NCBI GenBank assembly: GCA_029938115.1
Contig: JAPYOP010000016.1
Span: 1-64,000, forward strand
Direction of reading: 5' to 3'
DNA: 64,000 nt
Source of the DNA: Colwellia sp.
GTDB taxonomy: Bacteria > Pseudomonadota > Gammaproteobacteria > Enterobacterales > Alteromonadaceae
A model generated the notes under the pieces. The model did not search any database, was not told the origin of the DNA, and worked only from the letters and a program-made list of their open reading frames with translations. Numbering within the stretch: the stretch's first letter is position 1; each line of letters starts with the position of its first letter. The position numbers and the translations under genes were made by a program. This document shows positions 36,412 to 45,129 of this stretch, one piece after another.

Positions 36412-38232
36412 CTACAAAAATGACAATAACTCTTGATCCAACTGCATCAAAGTTTTTGGATCGGCCATCATCGTTTTCGCTAACGATTTAGTTCTTGGTA
36501 ATATACGCTCAAAATAAAACTCTGCTGTTTTTATTTTGGCGCGATAAAAATCACGATTCTCAACATCTGTCGCTAATTTTTCATAAGCAGATTGAGCCAT
36601 TTGTGCCCAAAAATAAGCCATGACGATATAGCCAGAGTACATCAAATAATCAACAGAAGCAGAGCCAACAATATCTCTATTCTTCTTCGCTTTAAGCGCT
36701 AGTCTAAGCGAATACTGCTGCCAATTAGCAACACTTTTACCTAATGGCCAAATGAATTTATTCATTTGACGTTTATGAGGGTTACCTGAAATCATACTTT
36801 TATCTTTACAGAACACCAACACTTCTTTAGCAAATGCTTTTAGTGACTTACCGCGACTTAGTAAGATTTTTCGTCCAAGTAAGTCTAATGCTTGTATACC
36901 CGTGGTGCCTTCATAAAGCGTCGCAATACGAGCATCACGAACAATTTGCTCCATCCCCCACTCTTTAATATAACCGTGACCACCAAATATTTGTAAGCCA
37001 TGATTAGCACTCTCAGAACCAAGCTCCGTTAAAAATGCTTTAAGGATTGGTGTAATAAAGCCTAAGCGATCATCTGCCGCTTGTTGCTCTGCTTCGGTCT
37101 TAGCCATCTCAATATCATCGACAATTTTAGCCGTATAATAAATCATCGCTCGGCCACCTTCTGAAATGGCTTTTTGTGTCATCAGCATTTTACGAACATC
37201 TGGATGAACAATAATAGGATCAGCCACCTGCTCAGGAAACTTTTTACCAGTAAGTGAGCGCATAGACAAACGCTCTTTGGCATAAATAAGTGAATTTTGA
37301 TAAGCCAACTCAGCACTACAAACACCTTGTAAAGCGGTGCCTACACGCGCTGTATTCATAAAGGTGAACATACATTCCAAACCTTTATTCTCCGGGCCAA
37401 TTAATTCACCAACCGCATTATCAAAATTTAATACCGCGGTAGAAGAAGCTTTAATACCCATTTTATCTTCAATAGAGCCACAGGTAACATTATTTCTCTC
37501 ACCTAAATTGCCAGCTTGATCTGATTGAACTTTTGGGACAATAAACAATGAAATACCACGAGTACCTGCTGGCGCATCAGGCAATCTAGCCAGTACAATA
37601 TGAATAATATTATCAGTTAAATCATGTTCTCCTGCTGAGATGAAAATTTTAGTTCCGGTAATATTATAGGTACCATCACCATTAGGCTCTGCTTTGGTTT
37701 TAACTTGTCCTAAATCTGTACCACATTGCGGCTCAGTTAAGCACATAGTGCCAGTCCAAGTCCCTTCAGTTAAACGTGTGAGGTAAAGTTCTTTCTGCGC
37801 ATCAGTACCATGAGATTGCACAGTATTCATAGCACCATGACTTAAGCCTGGATACATGGCCCAAGACCAATTAGCTGTGCCCATCATTTCTGCTTTAACC
37901 ATACCGAGAGATGGAGGTAAACCCTGACCACCATGTTCAACTGGGTGAGAAAGACTTTGCCAGCCACCTTCAACATACTGTTTATATGCTTCTTTAAAAC
38001 CTTTAGGTGTTGTTACTTTACCATTATCAAAGGTACAACCTTCTTTATCACCGCTTTGGTATAAAGGCAGAAGTTCATTTTCACAAAACTTTGCACACTC
38101 TTGCAAAATAGCATCAGTTAAATCGGGGGTTGCTTCTTCAAATTCAGGATATTTTTTATAATGTCCATAATAATCAAATACATCTTCAATAAGAAATTTA
38201 ATGTCTGCTATGGGTGCTTTATAACTAAGCAT
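36412..38232 (-). CDS. Acyl-CoA dehydrogenase, long (about 600-residue) type
   Basis: A 606-residue flavoenzyme with the N-terminal helical extension and C-terminal extra domain of the 600-residue bacterial acyl-CoA dehydrogenase class. Visible: CLTEPQCGTDLGQVKTKAE, GTKIFISAGEHD, LQIFGGHGYIKEWGMEQIVRDARI, and YEGTTGIQALDLLGRKI containing the Glu of the base region. No membrane segment, unlike FadE. The likely substrates are acyl-CoAs of medium or long chain, not readable in detail. A FadR-like operator lies about 84 bases upstream, pointing to fatty-acid control. Confidence 0.9.
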   Translation of the reverse strand: MLSYKAPIADIKFLIEDVFDYYGHYKKYPEFEEATPDLTDAILQECAKFCENELLPLYQSGDKEGCTFDNGKVTTPKGFKEAYKQYVEGGWQSLSHPVEHGGQGLPPSLGMVKAEMMGTANWSWAMYPGLSHGAMNTVQSHGTDAQKELYLTRLTEGTWTGTMCLTEPQCGTDLGQVKTKAEPNGDGTYNITGTKIFISAGEHDLTDNIIHIVLARLPDAPAGTRGISLFIVPKVQSDQAGNLGERNNVTCGSIEDKMGIKASSTAVLNFDNAVGELIGPENKGLECMFTFMNTARVGTALQGVCSAELAYQNSLIYAKERLSMRSLTGKKFPEQVADPIIVHPDVRKMLMTQKAISEGGRAMIYYTAKIVDDIEMAKTEAEQQAADDRLGFITPILKAFLTELGSESANHGLQIFGGHGYIKEWGMEQIVRDARIATLYEGTTGIQALDLLGRKILLSRGKSLKAFAKEVLVFCKDKSMISGNPHKRQMNKFIWPLGKSVANWQQYSLRLALKAKKNRDIVGSASVDYLMYSGYIVMAYFWAQMAQSAYEKLATDVENRDFYRAKIKTAEFYFERILPRTKSLAKTMMADPKTLMQLDQELLSFL

Positions 38233-38242
38233 TTTTTGCTCC

Positions 38243-38255
38243 TACCAGTGTGGTA
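38243..38255 (-). promoter_or_regulatory. Small palindrome at the start of the dehydrogenase gene
   Basis: TACCA-3-TGGTA (38243-38255) lies directly before the ribosome site GGAGC of the acyl-CoA dehydrogenase gene. Its arms resemble those of the FadR-like site at 38316-38328; it may be a second weaker binding site. Confidence 0.3.
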
Positions 38256-38315
38256 ATTTAAGTAGCTGCTATTGATTTCAGCATTGTAACTATAGAAAAT
38301 AATACTGATTAAAAC

Positions 38316-38328
38316 ACTGGTCGTACCA
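38316..38328 (-). promoter_or_regulatory. FadR-like operator upstream of the acyl-CoA dehydrogenase gene
   Basis: On the minus strand the sequence reads TGGTACGACCAGT. Its core TGGTACGACCAG equals the core of the E. coli fadBA FadR operator (ATCTGGTACGACCAGAT, from memory). It lies 84 bases before the start of the dehydrogenase gene, a usual distance for promoter-overlapping repression. Confidence 0.6.
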
Positions 38329-38478
38329 CCCACACAAGCTATTTTTTAAGATATTTTTGACCCTTTATGAATATTAATAATAACATATTGATTTTAAGGC
38401 TAAAAAATTAGAAAGTTTATTAAATGAAAAACTGATAAAATAGTAGATATAGCATAGTTAGCCAAAATTAGAGAGCAA

Positions 38479-38874
38479 ATGTCAGAAAGTTATTTAGAGA
38501 TACAATTAGATAAACAACCAATAGAATTATGTAAATTACTTAAAATTGCTGATTTGGTTACTGGTGGTGGCGAGGCTAAAGTCGTTATTAGTGAAGGCTA
38601 CGTGTTACTTAATGGTGAAGTTGAGTATCAAAAAAGGAAAAAAGTTTATCATAACGATGTAGTGGAATATAATAACGAAGTAATTCAAGTTATTATCAAT
38701 GAAGACTTAGCTGAGCCTTTAGAAACGCCCCTCACAAGCAATTTAATTGAAAAAGAAGCTGTTGAAACAGTTAACAGCAATAACTTTTCAGCAAAAAATA
38801 AAAGTACAAAAAAAGCAGCACCAACTGATGAAGGTACTGCTAGAAGAAGTAAAAGAAAGCCAATTTCTTTTTAA
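38479..38874 (+). CDS. S4-domain RNA-binding protein, YbcJ-like with a basic tail
   Basis: A 131-residue protein. Residues 1-75 match the YbcJ S4 domain: IELCKLLKIADLVTGGGEAKVVISEGYVLLNGEVEYQKRKKV is split here between LCKLLK, GGEAK and VLLNGE. E. coli YbcJ ends at that point (70 residues); here a further 55 residues form a low-complexity Glu/Asn/Lys/Ser tail (KNKSTKKAAPTDEGTARRSKRK) typical of nucleic-acid or ribosome contacts. A role in RNA handling is expected, the target unknown. Convergent with eda, 19 bases between the stops. Confidence 0.85.
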   Translation: MSESYLEIQLDKQPIELCKLLKIADLVTGGGEAKVVISEGYVLLNGEVEYQKRKKVYHNDVVEYNNEVIQVIINEDLAEPLETPLTSNLIEKEAVETVNSNNFSAKNKSTKKAAPTDEGTARRSKRKPISF

Positions 38875-38893
38875 GCTTGTAACCGCTTAAATT

Positions 38894-39541
38894 CTACTTT
38901 ACAAAAGCAAGTGCTTGGTTCGCTAACTTAGTTATTTCTGACCAGTTTTTGCTTTCTACAACACTATTCGGCACTAACCACGAACCACCACAACAAGCGA
39001 CGTTAGACAATGCTAGGTAATCACGTACATTATTTATATTAATGCCGCCCGTTGGGCAAAACTTAATATCTGGAAATGGACCACCAATTGATTTAATAGC
39101 ATTTACACCACCAGAAGCTTCAGCGGGGAAGAATTTTAAATGATCATAACCAAAGTCTGATGCATCCATTAACTCTGAAATTGACGATATCCCTGGAATT
39201 AAAGCGATACTCCCTTCATTACCGGCTTGTAATAAATCTTTAGTTAAACCAGGACTAATTGCAAATTTAGCACCGGCATCAACCGATTGCTGCAACTGCT
39301 GACGATTTGTTACCGTACCTGAGCCAATGATGGCTTCTGGTAATTCTTTAGCAATAATACTGATCACATCAAGTGCTGCTGGCGTACGTAAAGTAACTTC
39401 TAAAACTCTCACATCTGCGGCAAGAAGCGCTTCAGCAATGGGTAAAGCATCTTCTACTTTATTAATTACTAACACAGGAACAATTGGTCCCATTGCGAAA
39501 AGTTCCTTTGGCATGATTTGCCAATTTTTTGATACTGTCAT
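38894..39541 (-). CDS. eda: KHG/KDPG aldolase
   Basis: A 215-residue class I aldolase that splits 2-keto-3-deoxy-6-phosphogluconate to pyruvate and glyceraldehyde-3-phosphate, the last Entner-Doudoroff step. The Schiff-base Lys lies in HLKFFPAEASGG. VLEVTLRTPAA, GSGTVTN and CPTGGININN complete the family pattern. I chose the ATG at 39541, which has AGAGGA before it and gives the E. coli length (213); the ATG at 39565 lacks a ribosome site. It ends the zwf-pgl-edd-eda run and is separated from edd by 113 bases of repeat and hairpin sequence. Confidence 0.95.
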   Translation of the reverse strand: MTVSKNWQIMPKELFAMGPIVPVLVINKVEDALPIAEALLAADVRVLEVTLRTPAALDVISIIAKELPEAIIGSGTVTNRQQLQQSVDAGAKFAISPGLTKDLLQAGNEGSIALIPGISSISELMDASDFGYDHLKFFPAEASGGVNAIKSIGGPFPDIKFCPTGGININNVRDYLALSNVACCGGSWLVPNSVVESKNWSEITKLANQALAFVK

Positions 39542-39600
39542 AAATCCTCTGTTTTCTTTTTGCATGCAACACTAAAGATGCATAACTTTTATTAGGTTAA

Positions 39601-39665
39601 TTGATGAATTGAATCATTGATTCAATTCATCAAGTTTTCAATTCATCAAACTTTCTATTCATCAA
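39601..39665. repeat. Tandem 16-base repeats and a 15-bp palindrome between edd and eda
   Basis: Read on the minus strand, three head-to-tail copies of a unit like TTGATGAATTGAAAAC start in the last codons of edd (about 39665) and run to 39619; the third copy is the first arm of a perfect hairpin (39601-39615 with 39619-39633, loop ATT). The edd stop codon lies within the first copy. It may partly terminate, or protect the upstream mRNA, setting the edd-to-eda ratio. Confidence 0.75.
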
Positions 39666-41481
39666 AAAGGGAACATGCACCTGTTTCGGCTGAACTTAAG
39701 TTACGGCGCATGAAACCAAAGAGTTCTCGTCCCATGCCTTGGTGATGACCATTAACTTGAAACAGTGCAATATCACGTGCAGCTAATTCTTGTTCATCAA
39801 CTAATAAAGTTAATTCACCTGTTTCACCATCAAGGTTAATCATATCGCCGGTTTTAACTTTAGCAATTAAACCGCCATCTAATGCTTCTGGGCATAAATG
39901 AATAGCGGCAGGAACTTTACCTGAAGCGCCAGACATACGACCATCAGTCACTAGAGCAACTTTAAAGCCTTTATCTTGTAGAACACCTAATGGCGGAGTT
40001 AGTTTATGCAACTCAGGCATGCCACGAGCTTTAGGCCCTTGGAAACGAACTACCGCAATAAAATCTTTTTCTAGCTCGCCGTTATCAAATGCTTTTTGTA
40101 GCTCATGTTGATCTTCAAAAACAACCGCTGGCGCTTTAATTACATAACTACCTTCACGTAAAGAGGACGTTTTTAATACCGAGGTACCTAAATTACCTTT
40201 TAACGTTTTTAAGCCGCCATCCGCTTTAAATGGTTTAGCTACAGTTGCAATAACTTCATCATCAAGTGATTTTTCAACGCCATCAACCCATTTAAGTTCG
40301 CCATTGTCTAAGACTGGCTTTTGGGTATAACGTGTCAGCCCACGACCACAAATAGTTTCAACATCTTCATGTAATAAACCAGAGTTAATTAGCTCTTTAA
40401 ACAATAAAGCCATACCACCAGCTTCTTGGAAGTGATTAATATCTGCATGGCCATTAGGGTAAATTTTAGTAATTAACGGTACGGCATGTGATAAGTCATT
40501 AAAATCTTGGAAGTTAATAATAATACCGGCAGCGCGTGCAAAAGCGATAATGTGCATAGTTAAGTTAGTTGAACCACCCGTTGCCAAAAGAGCAACGATG
40601 GCATTAACAATAGAGCGTTCATCAACCATTTCACCAATAGGCATGTAATTACCTGATTGCTGAGTTAAACGTGTTACTTGGCGTGCCGCCGCTTTAGTTA
40701 ATTCTTCACGTAATGGCGTGTTTGGTGCAATAAAAGAAGCACCCGGTAAATGTAAACCCATCACTTCAACCACTAATTGGTTAGAGTTTGCAGTACCAAA
40801 GAAAGTACAGGTACCTGCTGCATGATAAGAGGCTGATTCAGCTTCTAAAAGCGCAACCTCATCCACTTCACCTTTTGCATATTGCTGACGTACTCGCGCT
40901 TTTTCTTTATTTGGAATACCCGATGGCATCGGACCAGCAGGTACAAATACCGTAGGTAAATGACCAAAGGTCATGCTCGCAATCAATAAGCCTGGGACAA
41001 TTTTATCGCAAATACCAAGCATCAATGTGCCATCAAACATGTTATGAGATAAACCAACAGCGGTTGCCATCGCAATAACATCACGACTCATCAAGCTTAA
41101 ATCCATGCCCGGCTGACCTTGCGTAACACCGTCACACATTGCCGGAACACCACCAGCGAATTGTGCTATACCGCCAGTTTCCTGCACCGCGTCTTTAATA
41201 ATTTGCGGATAAGTTTGATAAGGTTGATGTGCACTAAGCATATCGTTGTAAGCAGAGACAATAGCAATATCAGAATGATTTAAACCTTTAATGGTTTGTT
41301 TGTCTTCTTTACCACAGGCGGCAAATCCATGAGCTAAATTACCACAAGACAAACTAGCACGATGCACTGTGCTCGATTTTGCTGCCGCTATTTTAGCTAA
41401 ATATTCACGACGGGTGGCACTGCTTCGCGCAACAATGCGCTCGGTAATGTCTACTATTTCTTTTTTCATTACTATTGTCAT
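39655..41481 (-). CDS. edd: Phosphogluconate dehydratase
   Basis: A 608-residue iron-sulfur dehydratase converting 6-phosphogluconate to 2-keto-3-deoxy-6-phosphogluconate. It carries the IlvD/Edd pattern: [58 protein letters not shown] and [19 protein letters not shown]. Cys residues for the 4Fe-4S cluster are present. Close to E. coli Edd (603). A second ATG four codons in is possible; AAGAAG supports the first. Sixty-six bases after pgl in the same run. Confidence 0.96.
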   Translation of the reverse strand: MTIVMKKEIVDITERIVARSSATRREYLAKIAAAKSSTVHRASLSCGNLAHGFAACGKEDKQTIKGLNHSDIAIVSAYNDMLSAHQPYQTYPQIIKDAVQETGGIAQFAGGVPAMCDGVTQGQPGMDLSLMSRDVIAMATAVGLSHNMFDGTLMLGICDKIVPGLLIASMTFGHLPTVFVPAGPMPSGIPNKEKARVRQQYAKGEVDEVALLEAESASYHAAGTCTFFGTANSNQLVVEVMGLHLPGASFIAPNTPLREELTKAAARQVTRLTQQSGNYMPIGEMVDERSIVNAIVALLATGGSTNLTMHIIAFARAAGIIINFQDFNDLSHAVPLITKIYPNGHADINHFQEAGGMALLFKELINSGLLHEDVETICGRGLTRYTQKPVLDNGELKWVDGVEKSLDDEVIATVAKPFKADGGLKTLKGNLGTSVLKTSSLREGSYVIKAPAVVFEDQHELQKAFDNGELEKDFIAVVRFQGPKARGMPELHKLTPPLGVLQDKGFKVALVTDGRMSGASGKVPAAIHLCPEALDGGLIAKVKTGDMINLDGETGELTLLVDEQELAARDIALFQVNGHHQGMGRELFGFMRRNLSSAETGACSLFDE

Positions 41482-41547
41482 AGGTTTACTTCTTAATGTT
41501 TATCTATTTAATCAATATGGTGATTTAACTTCACTTGCTCAAAAACG

Positions 41548-42243
41548 CTACTCTGCCCAAAAGATCTGAGTATCTATGTCTGTATCTTGTAAAAAAGCAC
41601 GAATAGGCATCTCAAAAACATCATTAGCACTAAGTGCTTTATCTAACACTTGCTTTTTATTTGCCCCGCAAACATGTAAAAAAGTATTTTTACTTTGTTT
41701 TAATGCCGCGAAACTAAAAGTAATACGATGATGTGGTGCCGTTTTTGGCTCAACTTTCATTAATGCCTTTTCATTATTTATATCTAAACCTTGCTTTATT
41801 TGCTCACTACAAGGAAATAAAGATGCGGTATGACCGTCTTCGCCCATGCCCAAAATAAGTACATCTAATGGAAGCAGTGAACTATTAGCAGCAAGGTTGA
41901 GATCGGCTAATGTTTCTTCGCATAAGTTTTCACCTTGTTTTAGATGAAAAAATTTGGCGGATGCGGCCTTATTTTGTAATAAGTTTTCATGTACTAAACG
42001 GGTATTACTGGCATCGTCATTAATATCGACCCAACGCTCATCCGCTAAAGTAATGGTAACTTTCTTCCAATCAATATCTTTATTCGATAGTACAGCGAAA
42101 AAACCTTTTGGCGTTGAACCACCCGATACAGCAATACTAGCTCTACCTTTTAATGTAATAGCGGCTTGTAATATTTGACTCACCTTTTCAGCTAAAGCTT
42201 GGTCTAACGCTTCTTTGCTAATAAAATCGTTTAATTTATGCAT
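41548..42243 (-). CDS. pgl: 6-phosphogluconolactonase, DevB type
   Basis: A 231-residue cytoplasmic hydrolase of 6-phosphogluconolactone. It belongs to the DevB/NagB-like fold: IAVSGGSTPKGFF at the N-terminus, LADERWV, DVLILGMGEDGHTASLFP, and RITFSFAAL. This is not the E. coli beta-propeller YbhE type. It begins two bases after the zwf stop codon and overlaps it in expression, so the first two steps of glucose-6-phosphate oxidation are translated together. Confidence 0.93.
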   Translation of the reverse strand: MHKLNDFISKEALDQALAEKVSQILQAAITLKGRASIAVSGGSTPKGFFAVLSNKDIDWKKVTITLADERWVDINDDASNTRLVHENLLQNKAASAKFFHLKQGENLCEETLADLNLAANSSLLPLDVLILGMGEDGHTASLFPCSEQIKQGLDINNEKALMKVEPKTAPHHRITFSFAALKQSKNTFLHVCGANKKQVLDKALSANDVFEMPIRAFLQDTDIDTQIFWAE

Positions 42244-42245
42244 GT

Positions 42246-43715
42246 TTATTCAACCCACTGGCGATCATCACGCGCGATTAAAGAAATAGAAGAAACAGGT
42301 CCCCATGAACCCGCCGCATAAGATTTTGGTGCTTCATTAGTCGCTTGCCATGCATCAATAATACTATCTGCCCATGTCCAAGCCGCTTCAACTTCATCTC
42401 GACTAACAAATAACGATTGATTGCCATTTAATACTTCAAGCATTAAACGCTCGTAAGCATCGATAACACGTTGGTCTTGGTAGGTATCGTTAAAACTTAA
42501 ATCAAGTTTATTTTCTTGAATGTTCATTTGTGAAGCAATACCTGGGATTTTATTCATCATTTGCAATTCAACCCCTTCATCCGGTTGCAAACGAATGGTT
42601 AATTTATTCGCAGGTAAATCACTGTAACTTTCTTTAAAAATATTATGTGGCTGCTCTTTAAAGTGCACGACTATTTCACTATGTTTAGCCGGCATGCGTT
42701 TACCGGTTCTTAAATAGAAAGGCACACCTGACCAACGCCAGTTATCAATTTCAGCTTTAATAGCAACGAAGGTTTCTGTTTTACTGCTTGTGTTTGCGCC
42801 TTCTTCATTCAAATAACCTGGAACGGCAACACCATTTAAAAATCCATCAGCATATTGGCCACGAACTGTTTTTTCTTTCACGTTGGTACGATCAATTGGG
42901 CAAAGCGCTTTAACGGCTTTTAATTTTTCAGCGCGAATACTTGCCGCGCTTAAGTCTGCTGGAGGCTCCATCGCTAATAACGATAGGATTTGTAATAAGT
43001 GGTTTTGGATCATATCTCGCATTTGACCCGCATCATCATAAAAGCCCCAACGTCCTTCTATTCCCACACTTTCAGCAACAGTAATCTGCACATGATCAAT
43101 GCTGTTTCTGTCCCAGTTAGTGGTAAATAAAGAGTTTGCAAAGCGTAGCACCAGTAAATTAAGAACCGTTTCTTTACCTAGATAATGATCAATACGATAA
43201 ATCTGTTCTTCTTTAAAAAAGCGTGCGACTTGGTCGTTAATTACTTTTGATGACTCTAAACAGTGACCAATGGGTTTTTCCATTACGACACGATCATTAT
43301 TGGCAATTAAATTTGCATGATTTAATCCATCACAAATATCGCCATAAATTGATGGTGGGGTAGAAAAGTAATAGATGCGAGTATCGTTACCTGCTGACAA
43401 TGTTGCAGCTAGGTTTTCATAAGCGCTCGCTTCTTTCATATCAAGTTGTTGATAAACCAAGCGCGCAGTAAAACGAGCTAAAACCTCTTCATCAAGTTCT
43501 TCTTTAACAAAGTTACTGATGTTTTCTAAAACAATGGCTTTAAATTCTTCAAGGCTGTGTGTTTGACGAGCAACACCTACTATCCGACTTTTCTCGTTAA
43601 TTAAGCCACACACTTCTAATTGATATAAAGCGGGTAACAATTTACGGCGCGATAAATCACCTAAAGCACCAAAAATAACGATTTCACTGGCAGATTGACT
43701 ATCTAATTTTTTCAT
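42246..43715 (-). CDS. zwf: Glucose-6-phosphate 1-dehydrogenase
   Basis: A 489-residue NADP-linked dehydrogenase that starts both the oxidative pentose-phosphate and the Entner-Doudoroff routes. It has the N-terminal nucleotide site IFGALGDLSRRKLLPALY, the substrate signature RIDHYLGKETV, and RTGKRMPAKH. Length matches E. coli Zwf (491). It is the first gene of the zwf-pgl-edd-eda run and is divergent from hexR. A HexR-type palindrome lies 163 bases upstream of its ATG. Confidence 0.96.
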   Translation of the reverse strand: MKKLDSQSASEIVIFGALGDLSRRKLLPALYQLEVCGLINEKSRIVGVARQTHSLEEFKAIVLENISNFVKEELDEEVLARFTARLVYQQLDMKEASAYENLAATLSAGNDTRIYYFSTPPSIYGDICDGLNHANLIANNDRVVMEKPIGHCLESSKVINDQVARFFKEEQIYRIDHYLGKETVLNLLVLRFANSLFTTNWDRNSIDHVQITVAESVGIEGRWGFYDDAGQMRDMIQNHLLQILSLLAMEPPADLSAASIRAEKLKAVKALCPIDRTNVKEKTVRGQYADGFLNGVAVPGYLNEEGANTSSKTETFVAIKAEIDNWRWSGVPFYLRTGKRMPAKHSEIVVHFKEQPHNIFKESYSDLPANKLTIRLQPDEGVELQMMNKIPGIASQMNIQENKLDLSFNDTYQDQRVIDAYERLMLEVLNGNQSLFVSRDEVEAAWTWADSIIDAWQATNEAPKSYAAGSWGPVSSISLIARDDRQWVE

Positions 43716-43877
43716 AAAACTCTCTGACCTCGTTTCTGAGTATATAGTTGTGCTAATAATTATTTGTTTCTTGATTAAAGTATCAATTCAAATATCCATA
43801 TTATCAGCATCAAATTTGTAACTTAACAACATATACCCTTAATTTAGCGCCTGAATGTTAATCAGTAAAGAACTTTT

Positions 43878-43892
43878 TGTAATTTTATTACA
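43878..43892. promoter_or_regulatory. HexR operator, strong match
   Basis: TGTAATTTTATTACA, arms TGTAAT/ATTACA with a three-base centre. This fits the HexR consensus described for Shewanella and other gammaproteobacteria, TGTAATTAAATTACA. It is positioned between zwf and hexR, where HexR is expected to act on both; 2-keto-3-deoxy-6-phosphogluconate is the known effector in relatives. Confidence 0.75.
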
Positions 43893-44051
43893 TTTTATTT
43901 TTAAATAGCCTTAATAAACTATTTATTGGGTGGTATTCAATAGCATTTGAAATTTTACTTAATATATTTACAAAACCCCAGTAATACTGGAGTGTTTATT
44001 AATTAAACATTTGCAAACTTGATGCATTTTGCATTATATTAGTTGCAATTA

Positions 44052-44066
44052 TGAAATAAAATTTCA
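44052..44066. promoter_or_regulatory. Second, weaker HexR-like palindrome
   Basis: TGAAATAAAATTTCA has the same 6-3-6 geometry as the stronger site, with one changed base per arm. It lies 152 bases before the hexR start codon and may serve autoregulation. Confidence 0.4.
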
Positions 44067-44217
44067 TTTTTCCTGTTGTTTAAGTAGAAAATAAATTACA
44101 GTAAGCACATATAACAAGAAATCAATAGTCAAAAATTGGCTATCAACTTTAAATTTTATTATGCCATCACTTATATAGGCTGTTGGCTAAAATAAGTAGA
44201 TCTAGGATCAAAAGATA

Positions 44218-45066
44218 ATGAATATATTAGAAAAGATCACTAACGAACTAGACATCCTAAGTAAATCAGAGCGTAAAGTAGCCGAAGTTATATTAGCCTC
44301 ACCAAGTACTGTTATTCACTCAAGTATAGCTGCCCTAGCTAAGCAAGCGAATATAAGTGAGCCTACTGTCAATCGCTTTTGTCGCCGCTTAGACACAAAA
44401 GGTTACCCTGATTTCAAATTACATTTAGCACAGAGTTTAGCTAATGGTACCCCTTACGTGAACCGTCATGTAGATGAAAATGACACTGCCGAAGAATATA
44501 CTTCGAAAATTTTTGAATCAACGATGGCAAGCCTTGAACTAGCACGTAAAAGTTTAGATCCATCTTTGATCAATCGTTCAGTAGATGTACTTACTCAAGC
44601 GAATAAAATCTCATTTTTTGGCTTAGGTGCTTCCGCTATTGTTGCCCATGATGCACAAAATAAGTTTTTCCGCTTCAATGTACCTGTTGTTTATTTCGAT
44701 GACATATTAATGCAACGTATGAGTGCTATAAACAGTCGCCAAGGTGATGTAGTTATTGTTATATCACATACAGGTAGAACAAAATCACTTGTTGAAGTAG
44801 CCAGTTTAGCTAAAGAAAACGATGCTACTGTTATAGGTATCACCACCAATGGCACGCCACTAGCTAAAGAATGTAGCATTGTTTTATCGGTTGAAGTTGC
44901 AGAGGATACCGATCTTTACATGCCAATGTCTTCAAGAATTGCTCAACTAGCCTTAATTGATGTGCTAGCAACCGGGTTCACTTTAAGACGTGGCAGTAAA
45001 TTTAGAGATAATTTAAAGAAAGTAAAAGATAGTTTAAGAAGCTCACGCTTTGAACGTAAAGATTAA
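44218..45066 (+). CDS. hexR: RpiR-family transcriptional regulator HexR
   Basis: A 282-residue regulator: an N-terminal RpiR helix-turn-helix (about 1-78, KQANISEPTVNRFCRRLDTKGYPDFK without the loop) and a C-terminal SIS sugar-isomerase domain (about 110-260; FFGLGASAIVAHDAQNKFFR, VVIVISHTGRTKSLVE, GITTNGTPLAK). In Shewanella and pseudomonads HexR binds 2-keto-3-deoxy-6-phosphogluconate and controls zwf, edd, pgl and related genes. Opposite to zwf and 63 bases before pykA, the same arrangement as Shewanella. No separate promoter for pykA is visible in the gap, so cotranscription is possible. Confidence 0.94.
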   Translation: MNILEKITNELDILSKSERKVAEVILASPSTVIHSSIAALAKQANISEPTVNRFCRRLDTKGYPDFKLHLAQSLANGTPYVNRHVDENDTAEEYTSKIFESTMASLELARKSLDPSLINRSVDVLTQANKISFFGLGASAIVAHDAQNKFFRFNVPVVYFDDILMQRMSAINSRQGDVVIVISHTGRTKSLVEVASLAKENDATVIGITTNGTPLAKECSIVLSVEVAEDTDLYMPMSSRIAQLALIDVLATGFTLRRGSKFRDNLKKVKDSLRSSRFERKD

Positions 45067-45129
45067 ATTTTTATAAGTTGAACAATACAGTGCTCAACTT
45101 ACTATTCATAAGAAGTTATAAGGATTAAA

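Larger units (their letters stand above)
43716..44217. promoter_or_regulatory. zwf-hexR divergent control region
   Basis: About 500 bases with no gene. It carries two 15-base palindromes of the TGTAATnnnATTACA kind, listed separately. The rest is very AT-rich and probably contains the promoters of both divergent transcripts; I could not fix -35 and -10 boxes with confidence. Confidence 0.5.
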
